Part shown: piece by piece, positions 53,984 to 64,000 of the stretch
Layout: every line of letters starts with the position of its first letter
Numbering within the stretch: position 1 is the stretch's first letter
Origin: Neoarius graeffei
Taxonomy: Eukaryota; Chordata; Actinopteri; Siluriformes; Ariidae
Assembly: GCF_027579695.1 (NCBI RefSeq)
Contig: NC_083583.1
Coordinates: 24,014,599 to 24,078,598 of the forward strand
DNA length: 64,000 bases
Direction: 5' to 3'
Position numbers and translations under genes: made by a program
Notes under the pieces: generated by a model
What the model saw: only the letters and a program-made list of their open reading frames with translations
What the model was told of the DNA's origin: nothing
Databases searched by the model: none

Positions 53984-54565
53984 CCACTGGATATGAACAA
54001 TTGCATGCTCTGATTGGCTACTCTATTACTAAGATATCAGCTCATACACTGTGAGTAGAGAAAAACAAAATGGCGGAGTGCATCAGGTCAGATATATCAT
54101 TTTGTTAGCAAGTATTTAAAAGAAACTGAAATAACTAAAAGAATATTGTTCTCTCCCCTCCCCCCAATATCTCCTGTTCCACACTCCAGCCCAGTCGGTG
54201 GTGGTAATGCTCCTTTAAGTTGGTTTGCCAACCGCCAAAAAAAAAACCTAAAGAAGAAGAAGAAAATGGCAGAGTGTGTTACTGAACCAAACTAGGATGA
54301 AATAAAAATTTGACTCGAAAACAAACCCCCCCAAAATACAAAAAAGCAACAAAATATGGAATGAAGGTATTTCATGATAAGAACATATCTTTTTTTTTCC
54401 CAAGGATTATTATTATCACATTTTTTCACAAATTGTTACTATCATTTTGCTGGTTTGTTTACATTCTAAGTGGAAATGATTTTGTGGGATGTTTTGTGTA
54501 AAGTTTTTATTTATCAAATTTGCAAAAAATAAAAATGCTCTGTTTCTCAAAATCCAGTGAATGTG
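53980..54565. mobile_element. Short non-autonomous DNA element
   Basis: Inverted ends 'ttccactggat' (about 53983) and 'atccagtgaat' (about 54550), each next to 'atgctctg'-type sequence. The interior has no coding region; 'aaaatggcggag' (about 54068) and 'aaaatggcagag' (about 54263) recur. The class is not certain. Confidence 0.5.
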
Positions 54566-56670
54566 GTTAAATAAAATAGTTATCCCACTCAGTATCATTG
54601 TACATGGCTTATAGCCAACTCATGTATATTCTTCTCACTTTTTTAGCTTAGGAACCACAGATGTATGTAAGTGCTCTTATAAGTAATGGGACAGTCATAC
54701 TGTCATAGAGAATGTGTTAAACTAACATATTCTCTCTAGTTCCTCTTTGAGATCCTGGTATTTCTCCACCTTCCCATGTTCTTATTTTCACTGGAGATTG
54801 CCATGTCAGGCAGAGCTCTTGGTTGGCGGTTTCACTATTGTCTAGCCAATTAATATTACTATACAATTACTTATGGGACGGTCTTGAACACTCTCAGAAA
54901 AAGATTATTAAACTGTACTTTAATGTGCATCTTAAGTAGAAGGGTGCATGTAATGTACCTTTAAAGCTTTATTCTAAAAACTTAAACTTTTATTTAAAGC
55001 TTTTAGAAATGTGTTGCAATTCATTTATGTATCTTAACTCATTTTTAAAGGTTCATTATATCCACATTTATTGGTGAAAGTTACATATGAACGGTACAAA
55101 AACAACAAGGTGCATTTTAGTGCTTTTTTTAGAATGAAAAATCTTTACTTTTCTACTTTCTAGCTGTATTTTTCTCGTTGAATTTTTGTCTGACTTTATT
55201 TACAGAATTAAGATATTTTACATTATTACACTTTTTAAAAAGTTTTAAAAGTTATGTTGTACTTATACTACGCATTCCAATGTACCAGAACAGGCAAATC
55301 TTATATACGCTGAGGCTAATCTGTGTCAGAACCTTGAGTCTTGTGTATTTTTGTCTGTAATATAAAAAAATCTACATGATAGAATATGATATTGCCATGT
55401 AATACCTATATTTACCTTCCTAAGAGGCAGAAAATGATCACTTCATGACAGCATTGGAAAAATTGCAAGATCAGCTCTTGTAAACAAGTGTTATCTAACA
55501 TATCATGTTTGTCACTCATGAGTGCAGAACTGTTAAGCTCAGAACGTAAACCCTGTGTGAGCTGTTGTGGTGGGAATGTGGATTAAAATGGTGGAGCAGG
55601 TCACTATGAATCGTTCCCACAAACTAAAGTGTTACATTTGACTCCTGGATACTTAGAGAACACACACAGGGCATGCTTTTGCATCCCCAATCCCCCCCCC
55701 CCACACACACACACTGCCACCCCAAACCACCACCAAAAAAATAATAAAAACCTGTCTCTCTTTTTCAGTGAAATAAACACTCTAATGATGTCTCTATGTA
55801 TTTCTAAACAACAACAAACAGCCATGTTGAATGTAATTATTAAAGCTGATATATAACTATTAATATCAATATATCTGTAGACGACATATTGCTCTGATTT
55901 ATGCAACAAATTGGAGAATTTTTCAAAAACCCCTGGATGGATTTGTTTCAAAAAACAAAACACATTTTGCAAAGGATTTTTCTAATTCCTTTGTTTACGA
56001 GCACACTCCATATCAGTTCTTCAGTGAGTTTTGCATAACCTCTTCTTTTCCCCAAGCCTTTGGTGTGAAATTGCACCTCAGGACCTTCGACAGGTGTGAA
56101 CTAAAGAGGGTCAAGTTCCCACAACATTTCTGTGCTCTTAGCTGTAAAGAATTCATTACCTAAAAGTTACATAAAGAAGCCTAATCTACTATATGTGGTA
56201 AAATATTTGGAGTTAAATGTAATCTAGATTCTGAAAAAAAAAAAAAACTCACTATGACAAGTTGCAAGATGTTAATTTAAGATCTCTTCAAATGTTATTT
56301 AACACACGTGATTATGAGTTAATTAACACATCAGCACTATTTATTCATGTCTTTAAATGCTGGGTTCACCTCTGAAGATAAAAGAGTCCTGTGTGTATAT
56401 TGGGATTAGGCTTTGCACATCAAATGCCATTGCCGCTCAGCACCAAAACAAACTAATTACTTCAAATCCCGTCATTCACACCACCATGTTCTATGCATTT
56501 GAAATGTAACCCTTTCACTTGAGGACAATGTTAGTGTGGGAGATGGTGGATGCTAGGTGCAGGGGACAGATTTGTGGCTAGACACGGCAGTGTGAAGACG
56601 CTTTTCACATTCAGTTAATCCTCATTAGTAATAATAAGCTTCTCTTAGGTATGACTGAATACACATCATA
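54566..56670. other. AT-rich interval without recognisable genes
   Basis: Contains scattered weak inverted fragments (about 54895-55160) and a CA-rich/C-run stretch near 55690-55715. Open frames are short and unconvincing on both strands. Conserved non-coding DNA could be present but cannot be judged from one sequence. Confidence 0.4.
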
Positions 56671-57000
56671 CACTGTTAGAAATAAAGGTACCAAACTGTA
56701 CTTTTCCTTGTAGCACTTCCATCAAGGACATATGCAGACTATCTTTTACCTGGGAATGTACATACACTGCCAGAAATAGGGGTATAGTAGGAGTCCATTT
56801 CTGTCCCCCAAGGTACAGTCTACACTAATGTACCCCCTAGGGCTCATTATTGGGCCTCAAGGTAACTATGTGTACGTTTTAGGGCCAAAAAGGTACATAT
56901 ATGTTCCCAAGCAATATATAAAAGGTACTGCTCCAGTGAGAAGCCATTGTACCCCTAAAAGTACAACAGTGTATTTTGTTTTCTGATAGTGGAGCATTTA

Positions 57001-58931
57001 CAGTTGTGGTCAGAAGTTTATATACAGTGACATGATTGTCATCTTAGATATGAATGTCATGGCAATCTTTGGAATTTCAGTAATTTCTTTGAACTGTTCT
57101 TTTTCTGTGGCAGAATGTACAGCATACATCTTTAATTAAAAAAAAACACTACAATTTGGTACACAAGTTTGAATTTTTTTTTTGGGGGGGGGGGGGGGGG
57201 GTTCTGAAATCAACACAAGGTCAAAATTATACATACAAGTCAAAAATTTACATATGCTCACTTAGATTATTAATTCAGAGGGGCTAAAACTTCCAAAATG
57301 TCTTTTATCTTGCCAAGGCTGAGGTTTCTTAACTTTCTGTTAGTGATCATGATTGATTACAGATGGTAGCTTCTCTGTGCCTTCAGAAGAAGGGTTTGTT
57401 CACTCTTTGGATTGACCAACACACAATAAAATAGGAAAGTCCAAGGAGCTCAGTGCAGATCTGAGAAAGAATATCGCGAATGTACACAACTCTGGAATGT
57501 CTCTTGGAGCCATTTCTAAACAACTGCAAATTCCAAGATCAGTTCAAACAATTGTATCCAAGTCATTGTGTCATGCTCCGCCCCGGAGATCCACTCCGGA
57601 GATTACAGATCTCCCACGCCAGCGCCGATCCGGATCCGGGACAGGAATTCCATCTTACCTGAACTCATTTCCTGGTTTTCACCGCTGCATATATAAACGC
57701 TGTTCTCAGACTCTGACTTTGTGAGAATGTCTCATTTTGCTACTCTAGCCATTTTTGTGCCTCATTGTGTTTCATAGGTTTTCCTCTCTAGCTTATTTTT
57801 TTCTAGTTCATGGTTTTTGCATTAGCACTTTTTCTTGTTCATGGTTTTTGCACTAAGGGTTTTTTTTCTTGTTCATGTTTTTTTTTTTGCACTAGCACTT
57901 TTTCTTGTTCATGGCTTTTTGCTCTAGTGTTTTTGTCCTTACTGTACCTGTCTCATGTTTTTGTCTTTTTTTACCCGGACTATTTTTGCCATTTGTGTTT
58001 TTGTCCTGTTTGTTTACCTTTTTGCCACACCCTTTTTTTCCCTTGGATTAAATCACCTTATTTATTGGATTACTGTCTGTTTTCTGCTTTTGGATCCTTA
58101 TCTCACCACACCTCCACCACCCCTAACATATTGTGAGGTGTAGTCACTTTGCCAAGCCATTTTGCTTCAAGAAACCCTAAACTGTCACCCTCAGCTGAAG
58201 GGAAATTTGTTTGGATGGTCAGGAACAACCTGGGAACCACCATGGGACAGCCCTGCCATGAACTGGAAGTGGATGGATCACTGCCTACAGTTTAGATCAC
58301 CATGGATTAAGAGGCTGCTATCCAAGAAATAACCCTCTGCTCCAAAATTGACACCTTCAAACTTAACTAAAGGTTGAAGCTGACCACACAGACAAAGAAA
58401 AAGCCTTCTGGAGGATAGCTGTATGGTCTGATGTGACAAAGATCGAGTTGTTTGGCCACAATGACCACCATGTACAGAGGGACACTGTACCAGCTGGTGG
58501 TGGTGGTAGGATCATCATGCTCTGGGGCTGTTTTGCTGCCAGTGGAACTGGTTCATTGCACAAAGTGGATGGAATAATGAAGATGGTGGACTACCTCAGA
58601 ATTCTTCAGCACAAACCATCAAAAACTTGAACACGACTTGGGAGTTACAGCAGGACAGTGAACCCAAACATGCATCAGAGCTGGTTGTGGAGGATAAAGC
58701 AGGCTAACATTAAACTTAAAACAAGCTGTATATGTATAATTTTGACCCTGTATTGATTTCAGAAAACCTAAAGAAAATTAAAACTTGTGCACCAAATTCT
58801 AGTGTTTTTTAATGAAAGATGTATGCTGTACAATCATTCTGCCACAGAAAAAGAACAGTTCAAAGAAATTACTGACATTTATATCCAAGATGACGTTCAT
58901 GTCACTGTATGTAAACTTCTGACCACAACTG
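57001..58931 (+). mobile_element. Degenerate Tc1-like element E with a solo LTR inside
   Basis: Ends CAGTTGTGGTCAGAAGTTTA and its complement, TA-flanked (56999-57000; 58932-58933). Remains of a transposase occur on the plus strand: NVHNSGMSLGAISKQLQI-like phrases in mixed frames at 57460-57560, and TKIELFGHNDHHV with GGRIIMLWGCFAASGTGSLH at 58433-58600. A G-run lies at 57184-57200. Confidence 0.8.
57569..58128. repeat. Solo LTR
   Basis: 560 bp, TGTCATGC...CCTAACA, flanked by cattg (57564-57568) and tattg (58129-58133), a 5-bp duplication with one change. It contains a TATA-like motif (catatataaacg, about 57690) and about four imperfect ~36-bp units built on 'tttttcttgttcatg' (57805-57925). 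No internal retrotransposon sequence accompanies it, as expected after LTR-LTR recombination. Confidence 0.75.
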
Positions 58932-58933
58932 TA

Positions 58934-59695
58934 CATTAATGCTTTAAATTTACTTATATACATACTACTACTAATAATGTTACATTTATATAGTGCCTTT
59001 CTCAAACTCAAGGTCACTTTACACAGGTCAAGAAACAAAACAAAGAAAACAGAATGCACACACAAAAAAGTTGGTAAAGAGTGGTAAGTTTATGCAGTGG
59101 TTACGGAGGAGAAGTGTTCATGAAACAGAAAGGTTTTGAGATGTGATTTGAATAAAGAAAGGAAAGCGCAGTCACAGAGGGGTTGAGAGAGGGAATTCCA
59201 GAGCTTGGGGGCCATGGCACTGAAGGACCTGCCACCCAGGGTAGAGAGTCTAGTGTGGGGGGCAGCAAGGAGATCATGGCTAGAGGATCTGAGAGAGCAG
59301 GATGGATTGTAAGGGATCAGAAGATCATGGACATAAGGAGGAGTAAGGTTATAGAGGGTTTTGAAAGTGAGGAGTAGGATTTTATACTTAATTCAGGACA
59401 GAACAGGTAGCCAGTGAAGCTGAGAAAGAATGGGGGTGATATGAGCAGATCATTTGGTATGGGTGATGAGTCTCACTGCAGAGTTCTGAAGGGATTTAGT
59501 AGGGAGGCCAATGAGAAGGGAGTTGCAATAATCTGGACATAATGAAGGAGTGGACCAAAGTTTGAGCGTCACTAGTGGAAAGGAAGGGGCAAAGGCGGGT
59601 AATATTCCGGAGGTGGAAGAAAGCAGTCTTGGTGAAGGATTGAATATGGGAATCAAAGTTGAGAGAGGGGTCAAGCAATACTAAAGGTACCAAAT
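58934..59695 (-). mobile_element. L2-type LINE 3' relic
   Basis: The minus-strand translation in two frames shows LLDPSLNFDSHIQSFTKTAF, FHLRNITRLCPFLS, ALVHSF-like and LPTKSLQNSAVRLITHTK, the post-RT segment of L2/CR1 LINEs. The left end is a 3' UTR ('tatatagtgcctttctc' on plus). Heavily decayed. Confidence 0.75.
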
Positions 59696-60010
59696 GTTCC
59701 CTTCATGGCACAACATGGAAAAATACACTTTGGTGCCTTTATTTCTGACACTGTGTGATGTGTACTCTTGATGGTACAACCCCAGCAACAAGGAAAAGTA
59801 CAGTTTGCTATCTTTGTTTCTAAATGTGCAGTGGCTAGTTTTTCTGATGTAAATTCAAATGCTAGTTTGCCATTCATATTTTATAGTCATGAAAAAATAT
59901 AATTTGTACTAAATACCCCCCCCCCATTGTTGTCTTGTTACTGTATGATCAGAAAGTATATAAAAGGTTTTATATGATTGCCTTTGCCTGATAGCAAGCA
60001 TCATAAAGTA

Positions 60011-61535
60011 CAGTGGTGCTTGAACGTTTGTGAAGCCTTTAGAATTTTCTATATTTCTGCATAAATATGACCTAAAACATCATCAGATTTTTACACAAGT
60101 CCTAAAAGTAGATAAAGAGAACCCAGTTAAACAAATGAGACACAAATATTATACTTGGTCATTTATTTATTGAGGAAAACGATCCAATATTACATATCTG
60201 TGAGTAGCAAAAGTATGTGAACCTTTGCTTTCAGTATCTGGTGTGACCCCCTTGTGCAGCAATAACTGCAGCTAAACGTTTCTGGTAACTGTTGATCAGT
60301 CCTGCACACTGGCTTGGAGGAATTTTAGCCCATTCCTCCATACAGAACAGCTTCAACTCTGGGATGTTGGTGGGTTTCCTCAGATGAACTGCTCGCTTCA
60401 GGTCCTTCCACAACATTTCAATTGGATTAAGGTCAGGACATTGACTTGGCCATTTCAAAACATGAGATTCAGTTCATGGACAGATGTCCTGACATTTTCC
60501 TTTAGAATTCACTGGTATAATTCAGAATTCATTGTTCCATCAATGATGGCAAGCCGTCCTGGCCCAGATGCAACAAAACAGGCCCAAACCATGATACTAC
60601 CACCACCATGTTTCACAGATGGGACAAGGTTCTTATGCTGGAATGCAGTGTTTTCCTTTCTCCAAGCATAACACTTCTCATTTAAACCAAAAAGTTCTAT
60701 TTTGGTCTCATCCGTCCATAAAACTTTTTTCCAATAGCCTTCTAGCTTGTCCACATGATCTTTAGCAAACTGCAGATGAGCAGCAATGTTCTTTTTGGAG
60801 AGCAGTGGCTTTCTCCTTGCAACCCTGCCATGAACACCATTGTTGTTCAGTGTTCTCCTGATGGTGGACTCATAAACATTAACATTAACCAATGTGAGAG
60901 AGGCCTTCAGTTGCTTAGAAGTTACCCTGGGGTCCTTTTTGACCTTGCCGACTATTACACACCTTGCTCTTGGAGTGATCTTTGTTGGCTGACCACTCCT
61001 GGGGAGGGTAACAATGGTCTTGAATTTCCTCCATTTGTACACAATCTGTCTGACTGTGGCTTGGTGGAGTCCAAACTCTTTAGAGATGGTTTTGTAACCT
61101 TTTCCAGCCTGATGAGCGTCAACAACGCTTTTTCTGAGGTCCTCAGAAATCTCCTTTGTTCGTGCCATGATACACTTCCACAAACATGTGTTGTGAAGAT
61201 CAGACTTTGATAGATCCCTGTTCTTTAAATAAAACAGGGTGCCCACTCACACCTGATTGTCATCCCATTGATTGAAAACACCTGACTCTAATTTCACCTT
61301 CAAATCAACTGCTAATGCTAGAGGTTCACATACTTTTGCCACTCACAGATGTGCAATATTGGATAATTTTCCTCAATAAATAAATGACCGAGTATAATAT
61401 TTTTGTCTCATTTGTTTAACTGGGTTCTCTTTATCTACTTTTAGGACTTGTGTGAAAATCTGATGATGTTTTAGATCATATTTATGCAGAAATATAGAAA
61501 ATTCTAAAGGGTTCACAAACTTTCAAGCACCACTG
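60011..61535 (-). mobile_element. Tc1-like transposon C, same family as A, with internal deletion
   Basis: 1525 bp, TA-flanked (60009-60010; 61536-61537), long inverted ends as in element A. Compared with A it lacks about 55 bp around 60464, within the transposase. Confidence 0.92.
60231..61168 (-). pseudogene. Tc1-like transposase, deletion removes the second Asp region
   Basis: Starts at ATG 61168 (MARTKEISEDLRKSVVDAHQ). It holds the DNA-binding region and first Asp (VLWTDETKIELFG), then GGSIMVWACFVASGPGRLAI. The sequence between the strand following the glycine-rich box and 'KWPSQCPDLNPIEMLWKDLK' has been deleted, so the second catalytic aspartate is missing and the frames are out of register. 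Non-autonomous. Confidence 0.9.
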
Positions 61536-61584
61536 TACCCATAGGGTATCTATTTTTTTTTCGTGATATCTTCCTTCATCATAA

Positions 61585-62015
61585 GTGCTACCGGGTGAGG
61601 TTTGTTTTACCTGGCAACACTTGTTTAGTCTGAATCCTATTTGTAACACAAATTCAAATGTGTTTTAACATGTTCCTTCCATATCTATAGGAATTTTCTT
61701 GAAGTTATTTTAGATATGTGATAAAAACTGATAAGAAAGCAAAAAACAGACTGAATGAGGCACTTGGTAGAGTGCATACCTCTGCCAAGCCACATATTAG
61801 AATACCCAGATGTTTACTATGTTTACATACATATCTAGATTTGCATCAAAATCTAATCAATTGTTCTTTGGCCCATGACACCTTTCCTCAAACTTTCATC
61901 TCCGTTCACTATTTTTTGAGTGACATTGGGAATGGGCAAACAAATAAACAAACAAACAAACAAACAAACGGAGGTGAAAACATAACCTCCTCCAACAAAG
62001 CTGACAGAGGTAACA
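61585..62015. repeat. Third hairpin terminus and CAAA-bearing repeat
   Basis: 61590-61630 repeats the hairpin end of the elements at 130-1125 and 9178-10455 (gaggtttgttttacctggcaac). A separate block at 61735-62015 carries an (AAAC)n run (61937-61969) and 'gaggtgaaaacataacctcct', another small hairpin. These may be remnants of one element or two. Confidence 0.45.
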
Positions 62016-62454
62016 AACATATACGGTAGTGCTGTTGGCTGTCTGACAGTAAGGTTAATGATTCACCAGTTGATCAGTGTGTTAAAGTGAATTGAAAGTT
62101 AGGTTTTTGATGGACTCTTTACACTTTATACCTTCTTCCTGTTTCTTTGAATTTGCAGACCATTGTATAAAGCAGAAGCAACTTTATTGGCCACGTTTAT
62201 TGACAAGTATGAGGAAGTAGCTTTGATTAAATTTGACCAAAGAGATGTAGAAACAGTACTAGAAATAGAAACCAATATACATAAGAGTCTTACAGCACAT
62301 ATACAGACAGGTGATTGTGTAAAGCAACAAGACCATCAATGATGGTGTAGCTCACTCCGGCCCCATCTAGTCCAGAAGGAACGATCTAAAGTGGGCCACC
62401 TTGTGCAATAAATGTTGCAAGCTATATACATTATATACAAGCTATATAGAAGCT

Positions 62455-62875
62455 ATATATATAAGCTATATACACCCTAGGAATACCTACCTATTTGCCA
62501 GAAAGAATCCAAAATGGCAAGGAATTGGCCAAGAAGCGATTTTTGTCAAACTGCTCATTAAGGCTTAATTAGTCCATAACTTCATGAATAATTGTAATTA
62601 AGCAAATCTGGGTAGAAGTTATATGCACCATGGGTACCCCTACCTTCACGCCAGAAAGAATCAAAATTGGTGATGAATTGAGGGAGAAGAAGCGATTTGT
62701 GTGGAAACTGCTCGTTAGGCCTTAATTACTCCATATCTTCATTATTAATGGCAATTATGCAAATTTGGGTAGAAGCTATCTGCACCCCAGGCAGACCTAC
62801 CTTCCTGCCAAAAATTATAAAAATTGGTGAAGAATTGAGAGAGAAGAAGCGATTTTCATGAAACGTGGACAATGT
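62455..62875. repeat. ~155-bp tandem repeat, about 2.7 units
   Basis: Units begin near 62462 (ctatatacaccctagg), 62620 (ttatatgcaccatggg) and 62776 (ctatctgcaccccagg). Each has 'agaagaagcgattt'-like, 'actgctc', 'cttaatta' and 'aatttgggtagaag'-like phrases. The preceding stretch (62015-62455) includes repeated 'gctatata' motifs. No coding region. Confidence 0.7.
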
Positions 62876-62929
62876 CGGATGGACGCCAGACAACGGATGA
62901 TGGCCGGGCAATGGACAACATATGATGGC

Positions 62930-63290
62930 ATAAGAAGAAGAACAACAACTTTATTCATCACACACTTGTGAAATTCCTCTCTGCATTTAATTCATCTGAA
63001 ACAGTGAACACACACATACCCAGAGCAGTGGGCAGCCATGCTAACAGCATCCAGAGCAGTTGGGAGTTAGGTGCCTCACTCAAGGGCACCTCAGCCTGAG
63101 GCCATCCCATAATCTAACCACATGTCTTTGAACTGTGAAACCAGAGCACCCAGAGAAAACCCACGCAGACACAAGGAGAACATGCAAACTCCACACAGGA
63201 AGGCCCCCGCCAGCTGCTGGGCTTGAACCCAGAACTTTCTTCCTGTGAGGTGACCATGCTAACCACTTACACCACCTACATTGCCTGTCA
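62930..63290 (-). mobile_element. Old SINE relic with a distinct tail
   Basis: Reverse orientation. The head matches the Mermaid-like family (heavily diverged, 'ggcttgaacccagaactttc'), but the 3' half contains 'gtgcctcactcaagggcacctcagcc' in place of the young tail, showing a different subfamily. From 63290 to the end I see nothing recognisable apart from short A/T runs. Confidence 0.72.
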
Positions 63291-64000
63291 GCCAGATGAG
63301 CTAATAACAAGTAGAGGACTCTTTTGTCCTCCAGTTTAGCATTGACTTAGTAAATTGCAAACTTCGGCTAACAAACATGTCTGGTGAAACATGTATCAAT
63401 TGGTATCAATTTGCAGAATGAAAAAACTGGAGGTCAAAAGTGTTATTTGTTTGGGATAAGTAGAAAATCGAGCTATTTCTCTGGCATTGGTTGCCAAATA
63501 AGTTAAGCATGACCACATGTTTGTGTGAGTGTATGTGCAGGAAGTATACTTCATTTCTGAGGTTTTCCCTATAGGCAACTCCTCCAATCCATCTGCTCAG
63601 CTAATCAACAAAAATGTTATAGTTGGATCAGGCGTGTTTGGCTCAGGAAACGCTTCTAACTTTGCAGGATAGCCATGTTTCAAGATATCAGACACTGCTG
63701 CAGATTTTATAAAGACACGGTTCATAGAAAAGCATTAGGCAAGACAGAGATATACAACCAGCTCAGTGTTATGGTTACAGATCTGGGAACCTCCTTAACA
63801 GATCCTCTTTAAAAGCGTGCCGAAAGATAATGCCTAAATCTGACATTTATAACCAGTCCGTGCTTTGCTCCAACACCCACACATAATTCCATCAAAAAGA
63901 ACAATGTTCCAGGGTTTTTTTTTTTTTGGCAATACAGTAACAACAGGATTATAAAATTCTTGTAAGGGCGATTTCTAAAAACCATATTGTACCTTGACAT

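Larger units (their letters stand above)
56671..59833. mobile_element. DNA element with separated inverted ends, interrupted by a Tc1 and an L2 relic
   Basis: 'cactgttagaaataaaggta' at 56671 with 'caaactgtacttttccttg' is mirrored by 'caaggaaaagtacagtttg' and 'gtttctaaatgtgcagtg' ending near 59833. Secondary similar motifs occur at 56766 and near 59735, as if related MITEs nested. The middle is filled by Tc1 element E and the L2 relic. Confidence 0.5.

Noticed and set aside
1..64000. A novel multi-gene defence or metabolic system
   Set aside because: No cluster of host genes exists here; the structured content is explained by nested mobile elements and one transcription factor.

Overview
This is a eukaryotic nuclear window, and the content points to a ray-finned (teleost) fish. 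It holds one recognisable host gene, a Mesp-family bHLH factor on the minus strand near 49.8-50.7 kb. Almost everything else is mobile DNA: tRNA-headed SINEs of the Mermaid type, Tc1-like transposons, L2/CR1- and Rex1-type LINEs, and three different Ty3/gypsy retrotransposons. The abundant SINE recalls elements described from catfish and zebrafish, so a catfish-like species is possible, but that is only an inference. There is no bacterial or organellar signature, no CRISPR array and no convincing free tRNA or rRNA gene.

Layout. 0.1-10.5 kb: two inverted copies of a hairpin-ended repeat with ~145-bp internal units flank a 5'-truncated L2-type LINE. A very young sushi-type chromovirus (1433-6735) sits inside that LINE with a clean 5-bp target duplication. 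The right copy of the repeat lies inside a Tc1/mariner relic (8820-10614) and itself contains a SINE. 10.6-15.8 kb: a truncated Tc1-family element split by an older LTR retrotransposon whose pol order is PR-IN-RT-RH (Gmr1-like). 16.6-41.1 kb: one large, decayed gypsy element with a PNMA-like gag, interrupted by at least ten later insertions: two SINEs in its LTRs, an L2 LINE that itself carries a SINE, a foldback and a MITE, a Rex1 LINE, a 729-bp palindrome, DNA-transposon pieces near its 3' end, and a second Rex1 LINE holding two back-to-back Tc1 elements. 41.4-46.0 kb: SINEs and a nearly full-length minus-strand Rex1-type LINE. 46-49.7 kb: a MITE-like relic and a hAT element with an 8-bp target duplication. 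49.76-50.8 kb: mesp and its promoter. 51-64 kb: more SINE relics, three Tc1 relics (one holding a solo LTR), an L2 relic, MITE fragments, a 155-bp tandem repeat and microsatellites.

The host gene has two exons, a TATA box and a tight cluster of T-box half-sites plus a CSL-like site just upstream. This fits the known Tbx6/Notch control of Mesp genes in the presomitic mesoderm. Among the mobile elements, the sushi element at 1.4-6.7 kb and the Tc1 element at 38.2-39.8 kb look youngest: the first has near-identical LTRs and an open pol, the second an uninterrupted 339-residue DD34E transposase. The nesting gives a readable relative chronology of activity in this lineage.
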